Shown here in pieces: positions 1-9,082 of a DNA stretch of 39,241 nt. Each line of letters opens with the position of its first letter. Position 1 is the stretch's first letter. This DNA comes from Treponema sp. Its GTDB lineage: Bacteria > Spirochaetota > Spirochaetia > Treponematales > Treponemataceae. The DNA is taken from contig JAILHV010000247.1 in NCBI GenBank assembly GCA_024695625.1, positions 1 to 39,241 of the forward strand, read 5' to 3'. The notes beneath the pieces were generated by a model. That model was not told the origin of the DNA, did not search any database, and worked only from the letters and a program-made list of their open reading frames with translations. A program made the translations under genes and the position numbers.

Positions 1-349
1 TGAAAGACTGGCCGTAAAAAATATTGTCGCCCAAAACAAGAGCCACGCTATCGCTACCAATAAAGTTTTCGCCAACAATGAAGGCATCCGCAAGTCCCCT
101 GGGCTTGTCCTGAACCGCGTAGCTGAATTTCATGCCCAGCCAGGATCCGTCACCGAATAGTTCCTTAAAAAGACTTATGTCGCGCGGAGTAGAGATAATT
201 AGAACCTCGCGTATTCCAGAAAGCATAAGGACGCTAAGAGGGTAATAAACCATTGGCTTGTCGTAGAGAGGCAGAATCTGCTTTGAAACAGCTTTTGTTA
301 TGGGGTAAAGCCTTGTACCTGAACCACCGGCAAGAATAATTCCTTTCAT
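1..349 (-). CDS. rfbA: glucose-1-phosphate thymidylyltransferase, partial (C-terminal part runs off the left edge)
   Basis: Reverse-strand translation begins [57 protein letters not shown], the classic RmlA/RfbA N-terminus. Confidence 0.95.
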   Translation of the reverse strand, partial: MKGIILAGGSGTRLYPITKAVSKQILPLYDKPMVYYPLSVLMLSGIREVLIISTPRDISLFKELFGDGSWLGMKFSYAVQDKPRGLADAFIVGENFIGSDSVALVLGDNIFYGQSF

Positions 350-2565
350 TTTATTTCTCCTTTCTGAATTTCAGGCATTTTTACGAAGTTTACAAAGAAA
401 TCCTTTACGCTGCCTACAGCCTTAAAGAAGTTCCAGTCATTTTTTGCAATGATGACTAGAGCAAGCACAATAAGCGCAATAAGTACCAGGGCAATTATAG
501 TGCGCTTTACCGGGAATCCCTTCTGGCGGTAGGGGTCAAAAGAGTCAAGCTTAGAGCCCTTTGGCCGTACCGCAGTGACTGTAAGCATGGAACCAAGCGG
601 TATGTTTATCTTTACGTTTCCGTTTACAGCCCAGCCGCTAGCGTCAAGAATCGGGGCTATGTTCCTCTGCTTTAGCTTTGCCCATGCAATGAACATAGAT
701 GGAAGTGAAATGATCAGTATCAATCCAACAATTCCCAGTGGAATCCACCAGCCCAGCCCCAAGAATGCCTGTAGCAAACCGCCAACCACTGTTGCAATTC
801 CCGTAAAAGCAACGCTTATGGCAGCGATTGTACCCACGTCAATTTTTTTGCTAGCGGTCGCTTCCTTTGCGGCAGTTGCAGCGTCTGTCGGCTTTTCAAC
901 CGCAGCGGACATCTTTTCCGCCACAGATGATTCTGCGGAGGCAGCCGTCTTTGCAATGCGGTCCTGAATCATCCTGACAAGCTTTTTGTAGGGGCTAAAG
1001 AAACCTTCTTTTATGCTTATTGGGTTTTCGATGATTTTTACAATCGTAGCGTCCCAGTCCTGACCCTTTCTGTCAAAGAAAACTCCGTTGCGCCCTGGAA
1101 TAAAGTTGTCCCGCGAGCCTTGGCTTACCATTGCCGCAATCTGCATCTTCTCTCCAGAAGCATTCGTACAGTCGCAGTACAAAAGGTAGCACTGGCTTAG
1201 GGGAGACATGGAAGCGTGTTTAGCCGCATCCATCACCCTAAAGCACAAGTCACAGGAACGTCCGTCTATGTAAAGGGTTCCACACTGGAAAACAGCATCA
1301 TCATCCGGTGAATAGAAGTTTTCAAACGATACGAAATTCTTTACAAGCTCAAGCATGTCCCTGCGGTAAAGAATCATTTTTCTAAGTTCAAGCGTTGCAA
1401 GCGAAATTGGAGGGTGCTTTTCTTCCTCGTCAAGGTAGGATGTAATAAGCGTTTCTGCATCGGATGCAAGAATTTCGTCTATGCGCTCAAAGCTCAAATC
1501 CTTTGCGCAGTTCTGGGGGCGGGCGTTGTACCAGTCCATGTAAGGCACAAAAGCCTGCTGAATTTTATTCCATTCATCTTCCGTAATGGACTTTTTGCCT
1601 TCTCCAAAAATTGCTTCAACGGTATTTTTCCTAAATGCATCAACAGCGTCTTTCCATGCGGGATTTATCTCGTTGCCAAGCGGAAGTTCCTTTTTACCGT
1701 CTTTGCAAACGGCAAGCGGCAGTTTTGAAAGCTCTTCCTTGCACAATACTTCCTTGGAAAGAACAGAATCCTCTTCTTTTTTGCGCAGGGAAAGCTCTAC
1801 TTCTGTATTGTAACATTCAAGTGAGCAGCGCAAAAAGTATTCGTTTACCTTGTCACTTACAGCCATGTAGGCCTCAGCAGCCGCATCAGTCTGGTATTTA
1901 AGGAAGAAAATCTGTGGGGCATTTTCCTGGGCTCCATTTCTCCATTCCTTTACCGCGCGTAGGGATTCAAAGAATTCTTCCTTTTGTTCGCGGGTAATGC
2001 CTTTGCTGCCGCTTATGTCGTCGGCACCGCCTGTAGAAGATATTATTTCCTTTATAACTGCCGCACTTAGTTCGTCTTTTGCAGCCTCAGAGGGAAGAAT
2101 TTTGTCTCCGTTGAATACAGCCGGAGAAAAGAGCTTTTCCTCTACGCTAACATCATCAAGCGTAATCTCAGCCGCGTCTTCTTTTCCTATAATTTTAAGA
2201 ACCGCCTTTGCAGAATCATAAGGTGAATGTCCACAATCAAACGGCTTATTTCCAAGCGCATCCAGTGGAATAGAGCTTCCTGTTTCCATCAAAACTTCTG
2301 GCTTTGCAAAATATTTCTTTATAAAAGAAACCGCTTCCAGAATCTCCGGCACGCGCACACGGCCATTTTTATCCGTGTCAAGCAGGCTCAGGGTTTCCTC
2401 ACTGAATTCAAGGCCTTTTACCGGACATGCAAGGGCAATCCAAAGTTTGGGGTCTAGCTCGTCAAGATGAAGAAGGTCATCTATTGTTGATATTTTTACC
2501 TGTACAAGTCCGCCGGTCTGAATAAAGTGCCAGCGGTGTGACTGTGCTTTTGTAATGCTGTTCAT
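346..2565 (-). CDS. conserved EF-hand-containing membrane protein of unknown function
   Basis: 745-aa ORF (track start is a TTG at 2583; ATG at 2565 gives MNSITKAQ). Contains a canonical EF-hand loop [12 protein letters not shown] and C-terminal hydrophobic helices. Its stop overlaps the rfbA start (ATGA). Confidence 0.85.
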   Translation of the reverse strand: MNSITKAQSHRWHFIQTGGLVQVKISTIDDLLHLDELDPKLWIALACPVKGLEFSEETLSLLDTDKNGRVRVPEILEAVSFIKKYFAKPEVLMETGSSIPLDALGNKPFDCGHSPYDSAKAVLKIIGKEDAAEITLDDVSVEEKLFSPAVFNGDKILPSEAAKDELSAAVIKEIISSTGGADDISGSKGITREQKEEFFESLRAVKEWRNGAQENAPQIFFLKYQTDAAAEAYMAVSDKVNEYFLRCSLECYNTEVELSLRKKEEDSVLSKEVLCKEELSKLPLAVCKDGKKELPLGNEINPAWKDAVDAFRKNTVEAIFGEGKKSITEDEWNKIQQAFVPYMDWYNARPQNCAKDLSFERIDEILASDAETLITSYLDEEEKHPPISLATLELRKMILYRRDMLELVKNFVSFENFYSPDDDAVFQCGTLYIDGRSCDLCFRVMDAAKHASMSPLSQCYLLYCDCTNASGEKMQIAAMVSQGSRDNFIPGRNGVFFDRKGQDWDATIVKIIENPISIKEGFFSPYKKLVRMIQDRIAKTAASAESSVAEKMSAAVEKPTDAATAAKEATASKKIDVGTIAAISVAFTGIATVVGGLLQAFLGLGWWIPLGIVGLILIISLPSMFIAWAKLKQRNIAPILDASGWAVNGNVKINIPLGSMLTVTAVRPKGSKLDSFDPYRQKGFPVKRTIIALVLIALIVLALVIIAKNDWNFFKAVGSVKDFFVNFVKMPEIQKGEIK

Positions 2566-2651
2566 ATATATATTGTTGCACAAAAAGCATTTTTAATCCA
2601 CTGACTTTTTCCATTTTTTTATTTATTTGGAGCATATTTCTTTTTTTACTG

Positions 2652-2762
2652 TGTCTGCCGCTACACGGCAGCCAGCCGCACGTATCCCCCGCTTTGCAGG
2701 GTTCCGGCTTTCGCCTCCATTCCTTCGGAACGGCTACGCCGCCCTTCCAATCGGGGCTAGGC
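2652..2762 (-). repeat. GC-rich dispersed hairpin element, copy A (reverse orientation relative to copies B and C)
   Basis: Reverse complement contains tagccccgattggaaggg ... ggaaccctgcaaagcgggggatacg ... ggctggctgcc, matching copies B and C in order. Includes inverted repeats CTGCCG-ctaca-CGGCAG (2655-2671) and TTCC-ttc-GGAA (2720-2730). Confidence 0.7.
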
Positions 2763-2779
2763 TTCTTATGCTATACGTC

Positions 2780-2808
2780 TTGCAGATTTTAATAATTTCC
2801 TGTACAGT
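2780..2808 (+). promoter_or_regulatory. putative sigma-70 promoter for rnz
   Basis: TTGCAG (2780-2785), 17-nt spacer, TACAGT (2803-2808), just upstream of the ATG at 2816. Confidence 0.4.
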
Positions 2809-2815
2809 ATGCGCT

Positions 2816-3742
2816 ATGAATATGGAAGCATTTGTTTTGGGCTGCGGCGGAATGATGCCCCTGCCTTACAGGCACTTAACGTCAGTTTTGCTAAGACGGG
2901 ACGGGGATCTATTCCTTTTTGACGGTGGCGAGGGAACCCAGGTTTCCCTAAGAAGGCTTAACCTTAAATGGAAAAAGATAAACGCAATCTTTGTTTCCCA
3001 CACCCATGCAGACCATGTTACAGGTCTTCCAGGAATCCTCATGCTAAGCGCCCAGGTTGACAGAACGGAGCCACTCTATATCTTTGGACCGCCAAAAATC
3101 GCTGAATACATCGAAACCAGCCGTAAAGTCCTAGACATGTACATAAACTATCCGATTGTGGTAAACGAAATAAAAGCCCCTTGCACAGTTTACGGCGGAG
3201 ACGGCTTTTACATACGCGCTTTTCCGCTTGATCACACAAAGACCTGCGTAGGCTACACTCTGGAAGAACTTGACCGCCCTGGTGAATTCAATCCGGAAGA
3301 GGCCATAAAGTTAAAGGTTCCACGCGGTCCCTTGTGGGGAAAGCTTCAGAAGGGTGAAAGCGTAATAAATTCGGACGGAGAGGAAGTTAAGCCTGAACAG
3401 GTTGTAGGCAAGGCAAGAAGCGGAAGAAAGTTCAGCTTTGTAACGGACACAATGTACCTTCCTTCTATTGCAAAGGAAGTCAAAGGCAGCGACTTTTTGA
3501 TCTGCGAAGGAATGTTTGCCGATGACTGCGAAGACCAGGCAAAAGAAAAAAAACACATGACGGCGCGCCAGGCGGCAACAATTGCAAGAGATGCCAACGT
3601 TAAGCGCATGGCAATGATTCACTACAGTCCGCGCTATACCGACCGTGAACTTGATCTGCTTTTAAAACAGGCTAGGGAAGTCTATCCCAATGCAGAGCTT
3701 TCCCGCGACAGAATGCGTGTGGAAATTCCCTACGAAGACTAA
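2816..3742 (+). CDS. rnz: ribonuclease Z (tRNA 3' processing endonuclease, MBL fold)
   Basis: MNMEAFVLGCGGMMPLPYRHLTSVLLRRDGDLFLFDGGEGTQ..., SHTHADHVTGLPG motif. The ORF-track start at 2627 is an extension through the GC-rich repeat. Confidence 0.93.
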   Translation: MNMEAFVLGCGGMMPLPYRHLTSVLLRRDGDLFLFDGGEGTQVSLRRLNLKWKKINAIFVSHTHADHVTGLPGILMLSAQVDRTEPLYIFGPPKIAEYIETSRKVLDMYINYPIVVNEIKAPCTVYGGDGFYIRAFPLDHTKTCVGYTLEELDRPGEFNPEEAIKLKVPRGPLWGKLQKGESVINSDGEEVKPEQVVGKARSGRKFSFVTDTMYLPSIAKEVKGSDFLICEGMFADDCEDQAKEKKHMTARQAATIARDANVKRMAMIHYSPRYTDRELDLLLKQAREVYPNAELSRDRMRVEIPYED

Positions 3743-3752
3743 GGGCTTTGCA

Positions 3753-4496
3753 ATGAAAACAGACGTTAACCCAACGGCAGGTTTTGTTGAACTCAAGGGC
3801 TTTTGCAAAGAGTACAAAAAAAATGTCGCAGCTTGTTCAGGCATAGATTTTTATGCAGAGCAGGGTAGCATAACAGGCCTCCTTGGCCCCAACGGAGCAG
3901 GGAAATCCACCATGCTCAAGGCAATATGCGGCGTTCACTATGCCACCCGGGGAAGTGTTACTGTATGCGGTTTTACTGATGCCGTACAAATAAGGCAAGT
4001 AACAGGCTTTGTTCCTGAATACCCGGAGCTTGATTCTTCACTTACTGTAAAAGAAGTGCTTTACCTTAACGCGTCTATGTATAATGTGGAAAAAAAAGTG
4101 CAGAAGGAAGTTGTGGAGTCTGCTGTTGAATCCTGCTCACTAAATGAAGTTTTTACAAATAAGATTTCAACTCTGTCAAAGGGATTCCGTCAGAGGGTAA
4201 GTCTTGCAAAGGCCTTGTCCTGCAATCCAAAAGTTCTTGTACTTGATGAATTTTCAGGCGGCCTTGATCCTGAGCAGATTGTAAAAATAAAAAAAATGCT
4301 TGTGAATTTAAGCAAAAAGAAAACGGTAATTCTTTCCACCCACCATATAGAAGAAGCAGAAAGCCTCTGCCAAAGAATATATGTAATTAGCCACGGCAGT
4401 GTAGCAGCGTGCGGTACAAAAGAAGAAATAATTGCAAGGGCAAAAGCCTCCGGTTTGGAAAAGGCCTATCTCAATCTTACGGGAGTGCGGTCATGA
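3753..4496 (+). CDS. ABC transporter ATP-binding protein
   Basis: Walker A GPNGAGKS, signature LSKGFRQRVSLAKAL, Walker B VLVLDEFSGGLDP. Confidence 0.95.
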   Translation: MKTDVNPTAGFVELKGFCKEYKKNVAACSGIDFYAEQGSITGLLGPNGAGKSTMLKAICGVHYATRGSVTVCGFTDAVQIRQVTGFVPEYPELDSSLTVKEVLYLNASMYNVEKKVQKEVVESAVESCSLNEVFTNKISTLSKGFRQRVSLAKALSCNPKVLVLDEFSGGLDPEQIVKIKKMLVNLSKKKTVILSTHHIEEAESLCQRIYVISHGSVAACGTKEEIIARAKASGLEKAYLNLTGVRS

Positions 4497-6751
4497 AGTC
4501 TTTGTACAAAAAATACATGATGCAGATGTTGTATTCTCCGCTTCCATATCTTTGCTGCATTGTTTTTGTTCTTTTTTGTTCGGCAAATTTTTTCTGGGGA
4601 CAGAAGTTTTTTTCTGAAACTGGAACTACCGAGCTTCATGCCTTTTTCTACGGAATACCCTATGTATGCATTCTTGTTATACCAGCCCTGGCTTCTGTCT
4701 GCGGCACTTCCAAAAAAGAATATTCTCTTCCTTTCCATGCACTTTCTTTATGCGGGGCAAAGATACTCTGCATATTTACAGTTCTTTTTGTATGTCTTTT
4801 GCTAACGGTTCCACTGCCAATTTGTGTTTCAAAGGCTGGTAGCCTTGAATGGCCTTCTGTGTTTTCTGCCTATTCTATGGCACTTTTTTATCTTCTTTCA
4901 TCTTCAAGCCTTGCAGTCTTTGTCTTTACTGCATTTGAGAACGCAGGGGCAGCTTTTTCCTCCTGCGCCCTAATTCTTGCCCTGCTTAATTCAATACATG
5001 ATCTTCCGTCCTTAAGCCCTGCGGTGGCTTTTCTTGCTCCTCTTGTTCGCTTCCTTTCCTTTGCCTGGCATTTTGACGCGGCCGGAAAGGGCATTATAGA
5101 TTCCCGCGACATAAGCTTCTTTGTTATTTCTGCACTCCTATTCTTTGGCCTTTGTGCCTTTACCATGGAAAAGAGAAGGGGAAACCGGTCGTTGGGTTTT
5201 GTAAAGATGCGCTTCTTCTTCTTCCTGACGGCTTTTCTTCTTGCTCTTGATTCATCACTTTTTTACTTTAGGACAGATGTTACCACTCAAAAAAAGTTTT
5301 CGCTGTCTGAATATTCAAGAACCTTGCTTTCGGAAGTGGACCAGCCGCTTTCTATTACATATTACCGCAACAAGGAGTTGCTTTCGCTTTTGCCACAGGT
5401 GCGTGATGTGGGGGAATACCTTCTGTCATTTGCAGCCGAGTCGCCTTTTGTCTCCTACCGAATGGTTGATCCGGTAAAGGAAAAAAAAGAAAAAATGCTT
5501 GAGTCAGCAGGAGTCTATCCTCAGAACGTAAGGACTTCAACAGATGCAACCACGTCCCTTTCGTCCGTCTATTCTGCCATAATACTGGAATACCTTGGCA
5601 AGACCGAAGTGATTCCTTTTGCTTCGAGCATGCAGACTTTGGAATATCAGCTTTGCAACAAGCTGAATTCAATTGTTCGCGGAAAAAATCTTACGGCTCA
5701 AGTCCTTTGTGCAAATGAGTTTGACCTTGACAAAAACTATGCATATATAATGCCTCTCTTGCAGGCCCAAGGAATTTCCGTTCTTCCGACTTTTCTTCCG
5801 TCGAAGGCTCAGGCTGGGACTGACGCAGAAGGCGCAGCTGTACCGATTCCCTTTACTGCATTGGTGAAAATACCGCTTGTGGTTTTGGGAACATCATCTT
5901 TTACCCTCGATGATTCAAACGACCTTCTGGATTTTGTAAGGGACGGAGGCAAGCTTTTTGTTGCAACAAGCCCCTATTCTGTTGACATGACAAACTGGGA
6001 GGTGAAGGATTCTGGACGTGACTGGGGCATATCGGCACTACAGGAATTGGGAGTTTATTTTAAATCCACTCTTACAGCAGACAGCAGTTGCTTTAATATC
6101 TGCTTTGACGCCTCAAAGGATGCCGGATCTCCTTCTCAAAAAAGTGAATACATAAGATATTCATATTGGCCCCTTCTTCCTGAACAAGAGGTGGCAAGGG
6201 ACGGTATGACGCTTACCTGGCCCTGCGCAATCGAGACTGAGCCTTCTGTTTCTGCAGAAGAGGGCTTTTCCGTAAAACCTCTGCTTCTTACAAATAAAAC
6301 TGCATGGCAAAGCAAGAAGGTTATGGGTGCTTTTCTTACAAATCCTTTTTCCGCCTCAACTGCTGCAGAGAAAGGTGAAGAAAAGGGCGAGTTTTCTATG
6401 GCCGTAGAGCTTTATAGAAATGGCAGCGAAAGCCCGTCAGTTATTGTATTTGGAGACCAGTATTGCTTTTCTGCAAATATTCTTCCATATATCTCTTCTG
6501 AACAGATGCTTGATACCCGTTCCCTTGACTTTATTGCCTCTAGCGTTATCCGGCTTAACGGAGAAGAGGAACTCCTGTTCTTAAAGAACAAGAATAGCGT
6601 TGACACAAGCCTTTACAAGATAGGCGCAGAATCATTCGATTCTTATAAAAAGCAAACGTTGGGTTTTACCTGCATTCTGCCTCTTTTGCTTTTGGCAACT
6701 CTCTGGCTTTATGTATTCATAAAAAGAAGAAAATTCAATTCTGGAAGGTGA
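4493..6751 (+). CDS. ABC transporter permease fused to a GldG-like auxiliary domain (ABC_transp_aux type)
   Basis: ATG at 4493 overlaps the upstream stop (ATGA). N-terminal multi-TM permease region, then a TM and a large soluble region (KKFSLSEYSRTLLSEVDQPLSITYYRNKELLSLLPQVRDVGEYLLSF...), then a C-terminal TM, as in GldF/GldG-type proteins. Confidence 0.8.
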   Translation: MKSLYKKYMMQMLYSPLPYLCCIVFVLFCSANFFWGQKFFSETGTTELHAFFYGIPYVCILVIPALASVCGTSKKEYSLPFHALSLCGAKILCIFTVLFVCLLLTVPLPICVSKAGSLEWPSVFSAYSMALFYLLSSSSLAVFVFTAFENAGAAFSSCALILALLNSIHDLPSLSPAVAFLAPLVRFLSFAWHFDAAGKGIIDSRDISFFVISALLFFGLCAFTMEKRRGNRSLGFVKMRFFFFLTAFLLALDSSLFYFRTDVTTQKKFSLSEYSRTLLSEVDQPLSITYYRNKELLSLLPQVRDVGEYLLSFAAESPFVSYRMVDPVKEKKEKMLESAGVYPQNVRTSTDATTSLSSVYSAIILEYLGKTEVIPFASSMQTLEYQLCNKLNSIVRGKNLTAQVLCANEFDLDKNYAYIMPLLQAQGISVLPTFLPSKAQAGTDAEGAAVPIPFTALVKIPLVVLGTSSFTLDDSNDLLDFVRDGGKLFVATSPYSVDMTNWEVKDSGRDWGISALQELGVYFKSTLTADSSCFNICFDASKDAGSPSQKSEYIRYSYWPLLPEQEVARDGMTLTWPCAIETEPSVSAEEGFSVKPLLLTNKTAWQSKKVMGAFLTNPFSASTAAEKGEEKGEFSMAVELYRNGSESPSVIVFGDQYCFSANILPYISSEQMLDTRSLDFIASSVIRLNGEEELLFLKNKNSVDTSLYKIGAESFDSYKKQTLGFTCILPLLLLATLWLYVFIKRRKFNSGR

Positions 6752-6754
6752 CGG

Positions 6755-7669
6755 ATGAAAAGACTTTCTGCAAAGCAAGGTGTTTTGATTTTTTATGCTT
6801 TTGATGCGGTTCTTGTATTTGTTTTGGCACTGGCATTCCTTCCTCTAAACAAGAAAAAATCACTTTCTTCGATGGATACTGCCTTGCTGAATCCCAACAA
6901 TGTCTCTTCTGTTGCGCAGATAAAAATTTCCCAGCCGGTAGAACAGAATTCTCCTTTGCAAAAAGATATGCAGACCGTCAGGCTTTTTAAAAGTGGCAGG
7001 GTTTGGCTTGGCATAGATGAAAGTTCTGGACTTGAAAATCCCTTTGTCTGGCCGGCTGACACTTCTAATGTTGCAGGTCTTATTGCGGAAGCTGCAAAGA
7101 TACAGAAAGTATTCCTTGCTTCGTCAAAAGTTACTTCATGGAATGATTTTTGTGTTGACAAGGATTCTGCAAGCGAAGTTACATTTCTTGACAAGGATGG
7201 TGCAATCCTTTCATCTTTATTCTTTGGTAAAGAAAATAAGCTTTCCGGGCGGATATATTTTAGAAGCTGGGAGTCAGGCGATGTTTATGAATGCTCGTCT
7301 TCCTTTTCCTCTTTTCTTAGCGGCAGTGCAAGCCCATCCTTTTGGTCAGATCCCTTTATCTATCCTCAGTGTGTAACTGAATACTCAAGGCAGAAATCGG
7401 ATTCGCTTTTGCGACACGGACATCTTGAAGACATATCGCCCGCCATGCACCTTAAGCCCGATTTTGTGTTCTCAAAGGATTTTGAAAACGGTTCGCTTGC
7501 AAAGTTTTCTATATACAAAAAAGATGAAGCATTTATTGTAATTCCGCTTTTTGTGCCCGGACCTGCATTTGGTGATGAAGAGAAGAAAGCCGTAGCTTCA
7601 ATTAATTATCGCTACAGCATAAGCCCTTCGACTTTTGAAAAATTGAAGAAGGAGTTTTCCAATGAGTGA
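6755..7669 (+). CDS. DUF4340-like membrane-anchored protein
   Basis: N-terminal TM helix followed by a soluble domain, directly downstream of the GldG-like gene, an arrangement common for DUF4340 proteins. Confidence 0.6.
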   Translation: MKRLSAKQGVLIFYAFDAVLVFVLALAFLPLNKKKSLSSMDTALLNPNNVSSVAQIKISQPVEQNSPLQKDMQTVRLFKSGRVWLGIDESSGLENPFVWPADTSNVAGLIAEAAKIQKVFLASSKVTSWNDFCVDKDSASEVTFLDKDGAILSSLFFGKENKLSGRIYFRSWESGDVYECSSSFSSFLSGSASPSFWSDPFIYPQCVTEYSRQKSDSLLRHGHLEDISPAMHLKPDFVFSKDFENGSLAKFSIYKKDEAFIVIPLFVPGPAFGDEEKKAVASINYRYSISPSTFEKLKKEFSNE

Positions 7670-9041
7670 AATTTCGGTTAAAGCTACCGCTGGGTTTTGT
7701 GCTTGGGTTGACCGCTACCTGAACTTTGAAAAAAATCCAAAGAAGGGTGTATTCTGGCTTGAGACTATGCGCTTTCTTTGCAAAAAGCTTGGTAACCCTC
7801 AGAATTCCTGCCGCTGCATACATGTGGCCGGCTCCAAGGGGAAGGGGTCGATAAGCCGGATGATAGCCTCTGTTGTTGAAGAGTATGGCCTTTCTTGCGG
7901 AATATACTCTTCTCCTCATATTGTAGATTTTGAGGAGCGGATTTCTACAATACACGGACCTTTGGAAGATTGTGTTTACAAAAAATCGGCTGAAGAAGTT
8001 GTATCTTGCGTGGAAGGAATTTCTACTGAAGAATGGCCAGGTGGAAGGCAGCCTACTTGGTTTGAACTTGTTACCCTGTATGCATTCTGCTGCTTTAGGA
8101 ATGCCGGGCTTGATTTTGCCGTTTACGAAGTTGGAATGGGGGGGCGGCTTGATGCGACAAATGTCGTTTCCCCTGAATGCTGCTGCATAAATACAATTGA
8201 ACTTGAGCACACGGAATATCTTGGAGACACCCTTGAACTTATTGCAGGTGAGAAGGCTGGAATCATAAAAGAAAATGTTCCAGTTGTAATCGGTTGGCAA
8301 AAAGACAATTGTGTTGAAGATGTTTTCCGAAAGATTGCCGGTGAAAAAAAGGCGCCTCTTATTTTTGCAGAAAAAGAAACTTCTGTAAGTGTAAAAGGAT
8401 ATGCAAGACAAAAGTGTGCCCCTTGTGTGGTTATGAAAGCAAGTCTAAAATCGCATTTTTTCGAAAGCGACATTAATGCATCCCTTCGTCTTTTGGGGGA
8501 ATTCCAGGCTAAAAATGCGGTGGTTGCTGCCCTTGCCGTAAAGACTGTTTTTAAGGATATTAGTGGAGAGCAGATAGAGAGAGGCTTGGCAAAGGCTTTT
8601 CTTCCTGCAAGGTTTGAAATTCTTAGTGCTCCTGAGCCTTTTTGCGGAATAAAATCGCTTGTTCTGGATGGTGCCCATACGGTAAATTCCGTGCGCTATA
8701 CAATGGAAACTTTCCGAAAAATTTTTGGAATCAATACGTCTAAGGAAAAGGCCGTGCTTTTATTTGCCTGCGCTTCTGACAAAGATGTGGAAGACATCGC
8801 TCCATGCTTTAAAGGCAGCTTTGCCTCTGTATTCCTTACAAAGCCTGGCTATGAGAAAGGCTCTGATTTGCCAAGGTTAGACAGGGCTTTTGATTCTGCT
8901 TCAATAGAGCATGTTTTGATCGAAGACTGCGAAAAGGGAATAAGGACTGCTTTTGGAAAGGCAAGCAGTGAAAAATCTCTTCTTCTTGTTACCGGCTCCT
9001 TCTACCTGATTTCGGAAGTGCGAAAACTGTTAAAGTTGTAG
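7662..9041 (+). CDS. folC: bifunctional folylpolyglutamate synthase/dihydrofolate synthase
   Basis: HVAGSKGKGSISRMI, YSSPHIVDFEERIS, YEVGMGGRLDATNVV, LDGAHTVNSVRYT motifs. Confidence 0.95.
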   Translation: MSEISVKATAGFCAWVDRYLNFEKNPKKGVFWLETMRFLCKKLGNPQNSCRCIHVAGSKGKGSISRMIASVVEEYGLSCGIYSSPHIVDFEERISTIHGPLEDCVYKKSAEEVVSCVEGISTEEWPGGRQPTWFELVTLYAFCCFRNAGLDFAVYEVGMGGRLDATNVVSPECCCINTIELEHTEYLGDTLELIAGEKAGIIKENVPVVIGWQKDNCVEDVFRKIAGEKKAPLIFAEKETSVSVKGYARQKCAPCVVMKASLKSHFFESDINASLRLLGEFQAKNAVVAALAVKTVFKDISGEQIERGLAKAFLPARFEILSAPEPFCGIKSLVLDGAHTVNSVRYTMETFRKIFGINTSKEKAVLLFACASDKDVEDIAPCFKGSFASVFLTKPGYEKGSDLPRLDRAFDSASIEHVLIEDCEKGIRTAFGKASSEKSLLLVTGSFYLISEVRKLLKL

Positions 9042-9082
9042 CCGACATAATTCTGGCCGCTGGTTAGCATAGATATGCATCA

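Noticed and set aside
2627-2815. N-terminal 63-aa extension of RNase Z in the ORF track
   Set aside because: Translated GC-rich repeat (AATRQPAARIPRFAGFRLSPPFLRNGYAALPIGARLL); conserved RNase Z sequence starts at MNMEAF/MEAF.
7602-8411. 269-aa minus-strand ORF antisense to folC
   Set aside because: Mirror ORF opposite a well-supported enzyme; no motif, no RBS support.
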